Shown in pieces: positions 51,616 through 59,914 of a DNA stretch of 64,000 nt; the stretch's first letter is position 1; the number at the start of each line of letters is the position of its first letter. A model generated the notes under the pieces. That model was given only the letters and a program-made list of their open reading frames with translations, searched no databases and had not been told where the DNA came from. The stretch is from Nonomuraea typhae (GTDB lineage: Bacteria > Actinomycetota > Actinomycetes > Streptosporangiales > Streptosporangiaceae): positions 62,001 to 126,000 of the forward strand of contig NZ_VRLV01000007.1 of the NCBI RefSeq assembly GCF_009760925.1, given 5' to 3'. Made by a program: the position numbers and the translations under genes.

Positions 51616-54600
51616 CTAGTCCAGAGGGCGCTTCTCTCCCTCGGCGTAGGCGGCGGCGAACGCGTCCTCGCCCAGCGCCCGCCGAGCCCGCTGCGTGGCC
51701 CGTTCGATGTCGTCCAGCTCGCCGGGCGAGGCGGGGGTGGCATGGGCGGCCCGGGCCGCCGCGGCGGCGCCGAGCATCCCGGCCGCCTCCTCCGGCCCGG
51801 CCACCGTGGCCAGCGCCTCGAAGGTCGCGGCGAGGGTGCGCGGGTCGCCGATCTTCCTGGCCACCCCCAGCGCCTCCTCGAACAGGGAGCGGGCCGCCTC
51901 CTCCGCGCCCTGCGCCTGCCGTACGTGGCCGAGCTCCATCAGCACGGTCGGCATGAACAGCAGCGGGTCGGCGTCCGGATCGCGGGGCACCCCGGCCAGC
52001 ATGGCGTTGAGGTGCTCCTCGGCCAGTTCGAGCCGTCCCGAGCGCCGGGCCGCGATCGTCAGGCCCATGCGGGCGAAGATCGTGCCCTCCTGGTAGCCCT
52101 GGCCCTCGGCCAGCCGGAGCGCGGCCAGGCAGGTGTCGACCGCGCGGTCGTAGTCACGCCGGTAGCCGGCGATCCAGCCGAGCCAGCACAGCCGCCGGAC
52201 CTTGTCCGGCCACAGGCCCAGCTCCTCGGCGATGGCGGCGTCCTCGGTGAAGATCCGGGCCGCCTCGTCGTAGTCGCCGGTGATCTCGTTGAGCCCGCCC
52301 AGCCACTCGTTGGCCTGGAGCACACCCCACCGGTCGCCCAGCTCGCGGAACAGCCGGGCGCTCTCGTTGCCGATCTGGTCCAGCCGCTCCAGCTCGCGCA
52401 GGGTGAAGGCGTCCCTGGACTGCCGGCTGAGCGCCACCGCCACGCCCCAGGTGTCGCCGAGTTCGCGGCAGGCGGCCAGCGCCCGGGCCACGACCGCGGT
52501 CGCGGTGGCCATGTCGGTCAGCCCGTACTGCACGAACAGCTCGGCCCTGGCCCGGTCGGCCGGGTCGGCGATCTCCAGCGCGGCCTGCCAGTCCACGCTC
52601 TCGCCGAGCAGCATCGCGAACCCGGCCCGCCAGGCCCGCGCCCGCTCCAGGTCCGCCGGCGCCGCCGCATCCGGCTTGGCCAGGGCGGCGTCCAGCGACC
52701 GCAGGCCCTCGTGCAGCCGCCCGCGCAGGTACCAGTGCCAGGCCAGCGCGTTCACCAGCCGCAGGGCCAGGCCGGCGGGGGCGAGGTCGAGGGCCGCGCG
52801 CAGGTTGCCCGCGTCGGCGTCCAGCGCGCGCATCCACCGCACCTGCTCGCCGCCGCGCAGGTGCGCCCCGGCGCGTTCGGCCAGGTCGGTGTAGTAGGCC
52901 GCGAACGCCTGCCGGACCCGGTCGCCCTCCTCCGCCTCGTCCAGCCGCCGCCGGCAGTACTCGGCCACCGACTCCAGCAGCCGGTAGCGCATCCCGGAGG
53001 CCCCCTCGGCCACGGTCACCAGCGAGCGGTCGACCAGCCGCGCGAGCAGCTCCATCACGTCGAGCCCGCCGTCGCCGCAGACGGCCTCGGCCGCGTCCAG
53101 CGTGCACCCGTCGGCGTGTACGGCCAGCCGCCGCAACACCACGCGCTCGTCGTCGGTGAGCAGGGTCCAGCTCCAGTCGATCATGCCCATGAGCGTCTGC
53201 TGCCGGTCGGAGACCCCGCGCTGCCAGCCGGACAGCACCCGGAACCGGTCGTCGAGCCGGGCCAGCAGCTCGTGCACGCCGAGCGAGCGCACGCGGGTGG
53301 CGGCCAGCTCGAGCGCCAGCGGCAGCCCGTCGAGCCGGCGGCACAGCTGGGCGACGGGCGCCGCGTTGCCCGCGTCCAGCACGAAGGCGCGGGCCGAGGC
53401 CGTGGCCCGCGCCATGAACAGGCGCACCGCGTCGGAGTTCGCGACCGCGTCGAGATCCTCCACGTCGGGCAGCCCGAGCGGGGGCACGCTCCACAGCACC
53501 TCGCCCGCCACGCTCAGCGGCTCCCGGCTCGTGGCCAGGATCCGCAGCCCCGGCGCCGCCCGCAGCAGCGTGTCGGCCAGCTTGGCCGCCTGGTCGATCA
53601 CGTGCTCGCAGTTGTCCAGCACGAGCAGCATGCGCCGGCCCCGCAGCGCGTCGGCCAGCCGGTCCAGCGCGTCGCCCGGGCCCGCGCTGTCGCGGATGTC
53701 CAGCGCGGTCAGGACGGCGTCGGCCAGCGAGGCCGTGTCCCGGTCGTAGGCGGCCAGCTCCACCAGCCAGGCGCCGTCCGGGTAGGCGCCGGTGAGCCGG
53801 CCGGCGACGGCCAGGGACAGGCGCGTCTTGCCGACGCCGCCGGAGCCGGTCAGCGTGACCAGGCGGCTCGTGCCGAGCAGGTCCCGCACCTCGCCGACCG
53901 CGCCGGCGCGGCCGATGAGGTCGCTGACGGTCGCGGGCAGGTTGGTGGCCGGCCGCCGGCCGGGCCCGCTGAGCTCCGGGTCCTGGCGGAGGATCCTGGC
54001 CTGCAGCTCGGCCAGCTCCGGCGACGGGTCGAGGCCGAGCTCGTCGGCCAGCCGCTCGCGCAGCTCGCCGTAGGCGGCCAGGGCCTCGCTCTGCCGTCCT
54101 GCCCGGTAGAGGGCTTGCATGTGGACCGCGCGCAGGCGTTCGCGCAGCGGGTGCTCGGTCACGAGTTCGGCCACGTCGACGGGCTCGCCGGCGGCCAGCC
54201 GTACCTCGGCGAGCTCTTCGACCGCGGTCAGCCGCTGCTCCTCGAGCTTGGTGATCGGGGCGCGCGTGAACTCCATGTCGGAGAAGTCCGCGTACGGCGA
54301 GCCGCGCCACAACTCCAGGGCCTCGGCCAGGCGTCCCTCGCCCGTCAGGCGGGCGAAGCGCAGCGCGTCCACCGCGTCCGGCGCGACCTGCAACTGGTAG
54401 CCGGGGGCGCGGGAGACGACGAGGTTCTTGCCGCCGGGTTCGGCGTCCTCCAGGGCCTTGCGCAGCTGCGAGACGCGCACCTGCAGCGCGGCGGCCGGGT
54501 TGGCCGGCGCGTCGTCGCCCCACAGGTCGTCGACCAGGCGGTCGGTGGAGACCACGCGGCCGTCGTGGGCCAGCAGGTCGGCCAGCAGCGTGCGGACCTT

Positions 54601-54672
54601 GAGACCGGGGATCGTCACGACCTCTCCGGCCTCGGTCCATACGGTCAGCGGCCCGAGCACTCCAAAACGCAT
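51616..54672 (-). CDS. SARP/AfsR-type transcriptional regulator with STAND ATPase
   Basis: A 1018-residue regulator. An OmpR-like winged helix (RFGVLGPLTVW start) is followed by a BTAD domain (to about 245), NB-ARC-type ATPase (Walker A GSGGVGKT near 280, LVLDNCEHV, RRLDGLPLALELAATRV) and a large helical C-terminal part with TPR-like repeats. The family activates antibiotic and exporter genes. Its start diverges from the MFS exporter gene by 59 nt, so it probably controls that exporter. The ATG at 54672 gives the family start MRFGVLGPL; AAGG is upstream. It is related in build to the regulator at 5204, but the ATPase and C-terminal sections differ (LuxR-type AfsR style). Confidence 0.92.
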   Translation of the reverse strand: MRFGVLGPLTVWTEAGEVVTIPGLKVRTLLADLLAHDGRVVSTDRLVDDLWGDDAPANPAAALQVRVSQLRKALEDAEPGGKNLVVSRAPGYQLQVAPDAVDALRFARLTGEGRLAEALELWRGSPYADFSDMEFTRAPITKLEEQRLTAVEELAEVRLAAGEPVDVAELVTEHPLRERLRAVHMQALYRAGRQSEALAAYGELRERLADELGLDPSPELAELQARILRQDPELSGPGRRPATNLPATVSDLIGRAGAVGEVRDLLGTSRLVTLTGSGGVGKTRLSLAVAGRLTGAYPDGAWLVELAAYDRDTASLADAVLTALDIRDSAGPGDALDRLADALRGRRMLLVLDNCEHVIDQAAKLADTLLRAAPGLRILATSREPLSVAGEVLWSVPPLGLPDVEDLDAVANSDAVRLFMARATASARAFVLDAGNAAPVAQLCRRLDGLPLALELAATRVRSLGVHELLARLDDRFRVLSGWQRGVSDRQQTLMGMIDWSWTLLTDDERVVLRRLAVHADGCTLDAAEAVCGDGGLDVMELLARLVDRSLVTVAEGASGMRYRLLESVAEYCRRRLDEAEEGDRVRQAFAAYYTDLAERAGAHLRGGEQVRWMRALDADAGNLRAALDLAPAGLALRLVNALAWHWYLRGRLHEGLRSLDAALAKPDAAAPADLERARAWRAGFAMLLGESVDWQAALEIADPADRARAELFVQYGLTDMATATAVVARALAACRELGDTWGVAVALSRQSRDAFTLRELERLDQIGNESARLFRELGDRWGVLQANEWLGGLNEITGDYDEAARIFTEDAAIAEELGLWPDKVRRLCWLGWIAGYRRDYDRAVDTCLAALRLAEGQGYQEGTIFARMGLTIAARRSGRLELAEEHLNAMLAGVPRDPDADPLLFMPTVLMELGHVRQAQGAEEAARSLFEEALGVARKIGDPRTLAATFEALATVAGPEEAAGMLGAAAAARAAHATPASPGELDDIERATQRARRALGEDAFAAAYAEGEKRPLD

Positions 54673-54731
54673 ACGAAGCACCTTAAGGCGCTGGAAAGGA
54701 GACCAGAAGCGGAGCCCGGCACGGTGGAGCC

Positions 54732-56219
54732 ATGAACACGAACTCCGCCGCCGGACGGCGCGCCTGGATCGCCCTGGCAGTCCTCAGCTCGATCGCGCTG
54801 CTGCTCTCCATCGACGTCAGCGTGTTGTACCTGGCGCTGCCGCACATGAGCGCCGAGCTCGGCGCCACCGGCCCGCAGCAACTGTGGATCATGGACATCT
54901 ACTCGTTCATGCTGGCCGGCTTCCTCGTCACCATGGGCACGCTCGGCGACCGGATCGGCCGGCGCAGGCTCCTGCTGGCCGGAGCCGCCGCCTTCGGCGT
55001 GCTGTCCGTCGTGGCCGCCTTCTCCGCCAGCGCCGAGATGCTGGTCGTGACCCGGGCCCTGCTGGGCGTCGCCGGGGCCACGCTGATGCCGTCGTCGATG
55101 GCGCTGATCCGCAACATCTTCCACGACCCCAAGCAGATGGGGGCGGCGATCGGGATCTGGTTCAGCTGCTTCATGGGCGGCATGGCCGTCGGCCCGTTCG
55201 TGGGCGGGCTGCTGCTGGAGCACTTCTGGTGGGGCTCGGCCTTCCTGCTCGGCGTGCCGTTCATGCTCGTGGTGCTGCTCGCCGGTCCGGCCGTGCTGCC
55301 GGAGTACCGCGACCGTACAGCCGGCCGCCTCGACCCGGTGAGCGTCGTGTTGTCGCTGGCCGCGATCCTGCCGCTCATCTACGGGCTCAAGGAGGTCGCC
55401 CGGGGCGGCTGGCAGCTCGTCCCCGTCGCCGCGCTGGTGGCTGGCCTGGCGCTCGGCGCCGTGTTCGTGCGCCGCCAGCGCCGCCTGGCCGACCCGCTGC
55501 TCGACCTGCGCCTGTTCGGCAACCGTGCCTTCGCCTCCTCCCTGACGCTGATGCTGCTCGGCGGCGTGGTGATGGCCGGGATCACGCTGACGGCCACCAC
55601 GTTCCTGCAGTCGGTGGCCGGGCTGTCCCCGCTGGCGGCCGGGCTGTGGATGGTGCCGCCGAGCCTGATCATGATCGTCGCGCTGTCGGCCGGTCCGATG
55701 CTGGCCCGGCGGGTCCAGCCCGCCTACGTGATGGCCGGCGGCCTGGTGCTGGGCGCGGCCGGGATGGCGCTGATGACGCTGGCCACCCCCGGCAACGGCG
55801 TGGCCTTCGTGATCCTCGGGCTGGTGGTGGCCCAGGCGGGCATCGCGCTGCCGATGAGCCTGAGCAACGGGATCATGATGGCCGCCGCCCCGGCGGAGAA
55901 GGCGGGTTCGGCGGCCGCGATCGCCGAGACCAGCGGCGAGTTCGGGGTGGCGGTGGGCGTGGCCGCGCTGGGCAGCCTGGCCGCCGCGGTCTTCCGGGCG
56001 GGGCTGCCGGAGGGGATCGCCGCGGACACCATCGCGGGTGCGGCGGCCGAGACGGCCCACCAGCCGCTGCTGCTGGAGGCGGCGCGGGCGGCCTACACCT
56101 CGGGCCTGCACGCGGTCTCCGGCCTGGGCGCCCTGGTCTTCCTGGGCCTGGCCGTGCTGACCGTGGTGGTGCTGCGGGAGCGCGGCGTCAGGGCGGAGCC
56201 GGTGCCGGCCGCCGCGTGA
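54732..56219 (+). CDS. MFS exporter, DHA2 family (QacA/SmvA-like)
   Basis: A 495-residue, probably 14-helix transporter. It has ALLLSIDVSVLYLALPHM in helix 1, motif A LGDRIGRRRLLLAG and motif C AVGPFVGGLLL. It is likely a proton-coupled exporter of cationic drugs or a metabolite. It diverges from the SARP-type regulator by 59 nt, suggesting that regulator controls it. A strong terminator hairpin follows the stop. Confidence 0.92.
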   Translation: MNTNSAAGRRAWIALAVLSSIALLLSIDVSVLYLALPHMSAELGATGPQQLWIMDIYSFMLAGFLVTMGTLGDRIGRRRLLLAGAAAFGVLSVVAAFSASAEMLVVTRALLGVAGATLMPSSMALIRNIFHDPKQMGAAIGIWFSCFMGGMAVGPFVGGLLLEHFWWGSAFLLGVPFMLVVLLAGPAVLPEYRDRTAGRLDPVSVVLSLAAILPLIYGLKEVARGGWQLVPVAALVAGLALGAVFVRRQRRLADPLLDLRLFGNRAFASSLTLMLLGGVVMAGITLTATTFLQSVAGLSPLAAGLWMVPPSLIMIVALSAGPMLARRVQPAYVMAGGLVLGAAGMALMTLATPGNGVAFVILGLVVAQAGIALPMSLSNGIMMAAAPAEKAGSAAAIAETSGEFGVAVGVAALGSLAAAVFRAGLPEGIAADTIAGAAAETAHQPLLLEAARAAYTSGLHAVSGLGALVFLGLAVLTVVVLRERGVRAEPVPAAA

Positions 56220-56232
56220 AGGATCACCCGCT

Positions 56233-56262
56233 GACCGCAAGGGGAACTCGCCCCTTGCGGTC
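56233..56262 (+). terminator. Terminator of the exporter gene
   Basis: GACCGCAAGGGG (56233-56244) and CCCCTTGCGGTC (56251-56262) form a perfect 12-bp stem with a 6-nt loop, 14 nt after the stop. It is the strongest hairpin in the window and directly abuts the 25-bp tandem array. Confidence 0.88.
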
Positions 56263-56436
56263 TTTCGGGTTCTCCTCCTTCCGCAGCTTCCGGGTTCTCC
56301 TCCCTCCCGAGCTTTCGGGGTCTCCTCCTTCCTGAGCTTCTGGGTTCTCCACCTCCCCGAGCTTTCGGGTTCTCCTCCTCCCCGAGCTTCCGGGTTCCCC
56401 ACCTCCCCGAGCTTTCGGGGTCTCCTCCTTCCTGAG
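56262..56436. repeat. Array of seven 25-bp tandem repeats
   Basis: Seven head-to-tail 25-bp units, each starting CTTTCGGG or CTTCCGGG (one CTTCTGGG) and ending in CCCGAG, CCTGAG or CCGCAG, fill the gap between a terminator and the next promoter region. The unit length is not a multiple of 3, so it is not coding. At several unit junctions CCCCGA-GCTT-TCGGGG or a close variant forms a short hairpin. Units differ at several positions. There are no spacers, so it is not CRISPR. Confidence 0.9.
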
Positions 56437-56524
56437 GAGGAGGGAAGCGCTGGGGCGGCGGCAGGATGAGGTCTGTCCTTTGGTCTCTGGTGGGAGAGAA
56501 GACCGGTCGATCAAGCTTTCTGAC
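56437..56524. other. Leader region of the hydrolase gene
   Basis: These 88 nt between the repeat array and the ATG at 56525 contain no gene. No convincing promoter boxes or Shine-Dalgarno were found near the ATG. With the terminator and array, the whole gene-free stretch is 56220-56524. Confidence 0.4.
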
Positions 56525-58129
56525 ATGTCGTTGATTTCCGCTTTTCTGGCGGTGACCACTGGCCTGTCGGTCTTAGCGCCGACCCCTCCGACCCCGTCGC
56601 CCCCCGCGGCGCAGCAGAGCTGGCCCTACCCGGCGGCTCCCGTACCCTTCCCGCTCCCGCCGGGCCTGGAGAAGACCACCTCCGCGGCCCCGCGCACCCC
56701 GGAGCCCGGCGCCCCCGCCTGGTGTCCCGCGCTTCCCGGCCGCCGGGCCGAGTGCGGCACCGTGTCCCGCCCCCTGGTGGCGGGCAAGCCGGAACTCGGC
56801 ACGATCGACGTGGCCTACGCGCTGGTCCGCCGCGAGAACGAGGCGGCTCCGGCCAAGAACACCGTCATGGTCAACCCGGGCGGCCCCGGCGGCGCCCCGA
56901 TCGCGATCGCCGCGTGGTACGCGGCGCTGACCGCCCCGCTGCGCGCCGACCACGACCTGCTGCTCATCGACCCGCGCGGCACCGGCCAGTCGGGCACGCT
57001 GAGCTGCGGCATCGGTGACCTCATCCTCAACGGCCGGGCGGAGCTGCGGCGCATGGCCGCCCAGTGCGGAGCCAACCTCGGCCCGCGGGCCGAGGGCTAC
57101 ACCTCGGCCGCCACCGCCGACGACTTCAACGCGGTCCGGCAGAGGCTCGGCCTGGGCAAGGTCGTCCTGTACGGCGTGTCCTACGGCACCTACCTGATGC
57201 CGATCTACGCCGAGCGGCACCCGGACTCCGTGCGCTCGATCGTGGTGTCGGCCGCCTTCCCGGTCACCTTCGACTCGCTCGGCGGCCCGAGCGCCCGGCA
57301 GATCTCTCTGACCCTGCGCCGCATCTGCGCGCGCAGCGGCGCCTGCGACGGCGCGGCCACGGTGCGGGACCTGCGCAAGGTGAACGCGCGGCTACGCGTC
57401 AGGCCGGTCGAGCTGACCATCACGGTCGGCGGCCGCCCGCACACGATGACGCTGGACGAGAGCCTCTTCGCCATGGTCCTCACCTTCGCCGCCAGCGGCG
57501 GTGTGGGCGGCTCTCCCGACGTGGTGCCGCTGATCGGCCGGATGCCGGCCCACCTCCACAAGGCGGCCAGGGGGGACGTGCGGCCGCTGGCCGCCGAGCT
57601 CACCGCGGCCTTCCAGGAGTACGCCGACACGGCGGCCGGCGGGGACAACTCCCTGACGCTCACCGTGGTCTGCAACGACTACACGCGCGCCTGGTCGGTG
57701 GACGCGCCGCTGCGCACGCGCCGGCGTCAGTTCGACCGGGCGGTCAGGGCCGCGGACCCGGCCGGGTTCGGCGCCTTCAGCAGGGAGAGCTTCGCCTCCA
57801 GCGCACCCGACGGCGGCGACGCGTGCATCGAGTGGCCGAAGGAGGGGACGGCCCGGCCGTACAAGCTGACCGGGAAGCTGCCCGACGTGCCCACGCTGGT
57901 GCTCGCCGGCGACCTGGACAACAACACCCCGGAGGAGAACAGCAGGCTGAACGCCGCGCAGTTCCCGCGGGCGACGTTCCTGGTGGTGCCGAACACCGGG
58001 CACGCCCCGGAGATGGACGCCACGGGCTGTGCGATCTCCGTGGTGACCGGGTTCATCAGGGACGAGCGGCTGGGTGACACCTCGTGCCTGGCCCACATCC
58101 CGCCGCCCAAGGTGAGTAAACCCTATTGA
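56525..58129 (+). CDS. Secreted alpha/beta-hydrolase, tripeptidyl-aminopeptidase (S33) type
   Basis: A 534-residue serine hydrolase. A signal peptide (ISAFLAVTTGLSVLAP) is followed by a Pro-rich linker. The oxyanion region is NPGGPGGAP, the catalytic serine is in YGVSYGTYL (GxSxG), the Asp is in LAGDLDNNTPEE and the His in NTGHAPEMD. It resembles the lipoprotein at 28685 but has no lipobox, so it is probably released. The ATG at 56525 is preferred to a TTG at 56480, since it begins the signal peptide. A TTA codon (codon 17) is in the signal. It may cut small peptides or esters outside the cell. Confidence 0.85.
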   Translation: MSLISAFLAVTTGLSVLAPTPPTPSPPAAQQSWPYPAAPVPFPLPPGLEKTTSAAPRTPEPGAPAWCPALPGRRAECGTVSRPLVAGKPELGTIDVAYALVRRENEAAPAKNTVMVNPGGPGGAPIAIAAWYAALTAPLRADHDLLLIDPRGTGQSGTLSCGIGDLILNGRAELRRMAAQCGANLGPRAEGYTSAATADDFNAVRQRLGLGKVVLYGVSYGTYLMPIYAERHPDSVRSIVVSAAFPVTFDSLGGPSARQISLTLRRICARSGACDGAATVRDLRKVNARLRVRPVELTITVGGRPHTMTLDESLFAMVLTFAASGGVGGSPDVVPLIGRMPAHLHKAARGDVRPLAAELTAAFQEYADTAAGGDNSLTLTVVCNDYTRAWSVDAPLRTRRRQFDRAVRAADPAGFGAFSRESFASSAPDGGDACIEWPKEGTARPYKLTGKLPDVPTLVLAGDLDNNTPEENSRLNAAQFPRATFLVVPNTGHAPEMDATGCAISVVTGFIRDERLGDTSCLAHIPPPKVSKPY

Positions 58130-58139
58130 ATCCATAGGG
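58121..58139 (+). terminator. Weak hairpin at the end of the hydrolase gene
   Basis: CCCTAT (58121-58126) and ATAGGG (58134-58139) form a perfect 6-bp stem. The 5' arm lies in the last codons of the hydrolase gene and the stop is in the loop. It could be a weak terminator or an operator for the carbonic anhydrase gene, 44 nt downstream. Confidence 0.35.
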
Positions 58140-58182
58140 ATTTAGGGTAATTCTGAAGGCCCGACCTCACGGAGGAGCCTCG

Positions 58183-58677
58183 ATGAGCGTCACCGACGAG
58201 CTGCTGGCCAACGCCGAGCGATACGCCGCCACCTTCGACAAGGGGGACCTGCCGCTGCCACCCGGCAAAGGCGTCGCCGTCGTCGCCTGCATGGACGCGC
58301 GTCTGAACGTCTACGGCCTCCTCGGCCTGCGCGAAGGGGACGCGCACGTCATCCGCAACGCCGGCGGTGTCATCACCGCCGACGAGCGGCGCAGCCTCGC
58401 GATCAGCCAGCGGCTCCTGGGCACCACCGAGATCATCCTCATCCATCACACCGACTGCGGCATGCTGACGTTCACCGACGACGCGTTCAAGGAGGCCATC
58501 CGGGCCGAGACCGGCATCAAGCCGGACTGGTCCGCCGAGGCGTTCTCCGACCTCGAAGGCGATGTCGCGCAGTCGATCGCGCGCGTCAGGGCCGACCCGT
58601 TCATCCCGCATCGCGATGCCGTGCGCGGCTTCGTCTACGAGGTGGAGACCGGCCGCCTGCGCGAGGTGAAGGGCTGA
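58183..58677 (+). CDS. Beta-class carbonic anhydrase
   Basis: A 164-residue cytoplasmic Zn enzyme that interconverts CO2 and bicarbonate. The Zn-binding pattern is C36 with D38-R40 (CMDAR) and H89/C92 (IHHTDCG). RNAGGVIT is the dimer/active-site loop. GGAGG precedes the ATG at the usual distance. The length is short but normal for the beta/type II-like form in actinobacteria. It ends at a strong terminator shared with the convergent gene. Confidence 0.93.
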   Translation: MSVTDELLANAERYAATFDKGDLPLPPGKGVAVVACMDARLNVYGLLGLREGDAHVIRNAGGVITADERRSLAISQRLLGTTEIILIHHTDCGMLTFTDDAFKEAIRAETGIKPDWSAEAFSDLEGDVAQSIARVRADPFIPHRDAVRGFVYEVETGRLREVKG

Positions 58678-58683
58678 CGGCCG

Positions 58684-58706
58684 TGCCGGGGGCCCGGCCC
58701 CCGGCA
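58684..58706. terminator. Bidirectional terminator between carbonic anhydrase and TM2 genes
   Basis: TGCCGGGGG (58684-58692) and CCCCCGGCA (58698-58706) form a perfect 9-bp stem with a 5-nt loop between two convergent genes. Confidence 0.8.
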
Positions 58707-58709
58707 TCC

Positions 58710-58916
58710 TCACTTGGCCAGCGGCCTGCCCTCCTTGTCGGTGAACTTGCCCACCAGGATCATGAAGAAGTCGATCAGCACCCAGATGCCCAGCCCGCCG
58801 ATGGTGACCAGCTGCAGCACGCCGGTGCCGATCTTGCCCACGTAGAAGCGGTGGACGCCGAGGGCTCCGAGGAAGAAGCAGAGCGCGGCGGTGACGATCC
58901 AGGACTTGGAGGCCAT
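58710..58916 (-). CDS. Small TM2-domain membrane protein
   Basis: A 68-residue protein with two membrane helices (WIVTAALCFFLGALGVHRFY and GVLQLVTIGGLGIWVLIDFF) around the typical TM2 turn. The GxHRFYxGK and DFFMI motifs identify the family. TM2 proteins are of unclear function. The ATG has GGAAAGGCGCTCCCC upstream. Confidence 0.87.
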   Translation of the reverse strand: MASKSWIVTAALCFFLGALGVHRFYVGKIGTGVLQLVTIGGLGIWVLIDFFMILVGKFTDKEGRPLAK

Positions 58917-58997
58917 GGGGGAGCGCCTTTCCCGTAGGTGATGAAGTGGGAAGGACGATCCCCGGCCGCCATTGACGGGTGATGGACGAACGGTTGA

Positions 58998-59393
58998 TCA
59001 GGCGCTCGCCCGGCGCGGTGCGACGATCAGCCCGTAGATCACCAGCACGCTGATCGCGATGCTGATCACCGAGTAGACCGGGTAGGCGCCGAGGAAGGCG
59101 AACTGCCCGATCATGGACAGGCCGCAGAACACGATGCCGAGCACCCGCGCCCACGTCTTCCCGGCCAGGATGCCGAGCGCCACCGCGATCTGCGCCAGCC
59201 CGATGATCACCCAGATCCAGCCCCAGGTGTTGTAGTCGAGCACCAGCAGTTGCCCGCCGGGCGTCAGGTAGACGTCCTGCCGGAAGAAGGCGATGACGCC
59301 CTGGATCACATGGAAGAACCCGAGGATGACGCCGAGCATGCCGGCGAATCCGAGCCAGCCGGAGTGGCCGGGCTCTGTGTAGTGCATGGCCAT
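58998..59393 (-). CDS. Four-helix membrane protein, DUF7144-like
   Basis: A 131-residue integral membrane protein with four hydrophobic stretches: about 14-35 (LGFAGMLGVILGFFHVIQGV), 58-78, 84-104 and 106-125. The short luminal loop has FRQDVYLTPGGQLLVLDYNTWGW. It resembles the DUF7144 family of actinobacteria, function unknown. AAGGGG lies 6 nt before the chosen ATG at 59393; a longer frame upstream is unlikely. Confidence 0.8.
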   Translation of the reverse strand: MAMHYTEPGHSGWLGFAGMLGVILGFFHVIQGVIAFFRQDVYLTPGGQLLVLDYNTWGWIWVIIGLAQIAVALGILAGKTWARVLGIVFCGLSMIGQFAFLGAYPVYSVISIAISVLVIYGLIVAPRRASA

Positions 59394-59480
59394 CTCACTC
59401 CCCTTTCGCCTCTTCTGGAGGTGCCCCACTCCGGTACGGCAGGCGCGCGGATTGCCCAACGGTGGGAGGGAATTTGCGAT

Positions 59481-59879
59481 TCACGGACGGACGCCGAGAT
59501 GTTCGGCGAGGCGGTCCAGCGATTCCAGCCAGGCGGCCCGCACGTGCTCCTCGGCGGCACCGAGATGCTGGAACCGCAGGACGGTCCCGTCGCGCTCGCC
59601 CCGCAGGGTGACGGTGACGAGCGCGGCACCGGAGGTGAACACCAGCCGGTCGGGCACGCTGGCCTCCTGGTAGAAGCCGCCCAGGGTGGCCTCGAAGCCG
59701 TGCTCGCCGACGAGCGTGGCCTGCCAGGCGCCGCCCGGCCGAGGGTCCAGGACGACGCGGCCCGGCGGCGTGGTGAAGATGCGCGGGCCGAACCAGCGGG
59801 CGAAGCGCTCGGGGGTGGTCCAGGCGGCGTAGACCTGGTCGGGCGGGGCGGCGAGGGCGCGTTCGACGGAGTACTCCAT
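59481..59879 (-). CDS. AHSA1/SRPBCC-family protein
   Basis: A 132-residue START-like protein of the AHSA1 (activator of Hsp90 ATPase-like) group: VERALAAPPDQVYAAWTTPERFARWFGP at the N-terminus, read in two parts, GGFYQEASVPDRLVFTS in the middle, and the final helix ESLDRLAEHL. Such proteins form a hydrophobic pocket and bind lipids or other ligands. The function here is unknown. Confidence 0.88.
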   Translation of the reverse strand: MEYSVERALAAPPDQVYAAWTTPERFARWFGPRIFTTPPGRVVLDPRPGGAWQATLVGEHGFEATLGGFYQEASVPDRLVFTSGAALVTVTLRGERDGTVLRFQHLGAAEEHVRAAWLESLDRLAEHLGVRP

Positions 59880-59914
59880 GCCTCCACGGTGCGCGCGGGC
59901 ACTTACGGTCCCCT

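Noticed and set aside
56262..56436. CRISPR array
   Set aside because: Units are directly adjacent with no unique spacers, and no cas genes are in the window.
56224..56559. Minus-strand frame across the 25-bp repeats giving a repetitive Glu/Gly/Arg protein
   Set aside because: The 25-bp unit changes frame at each copy, so no stable protein repeat results; it is a non-coding array.
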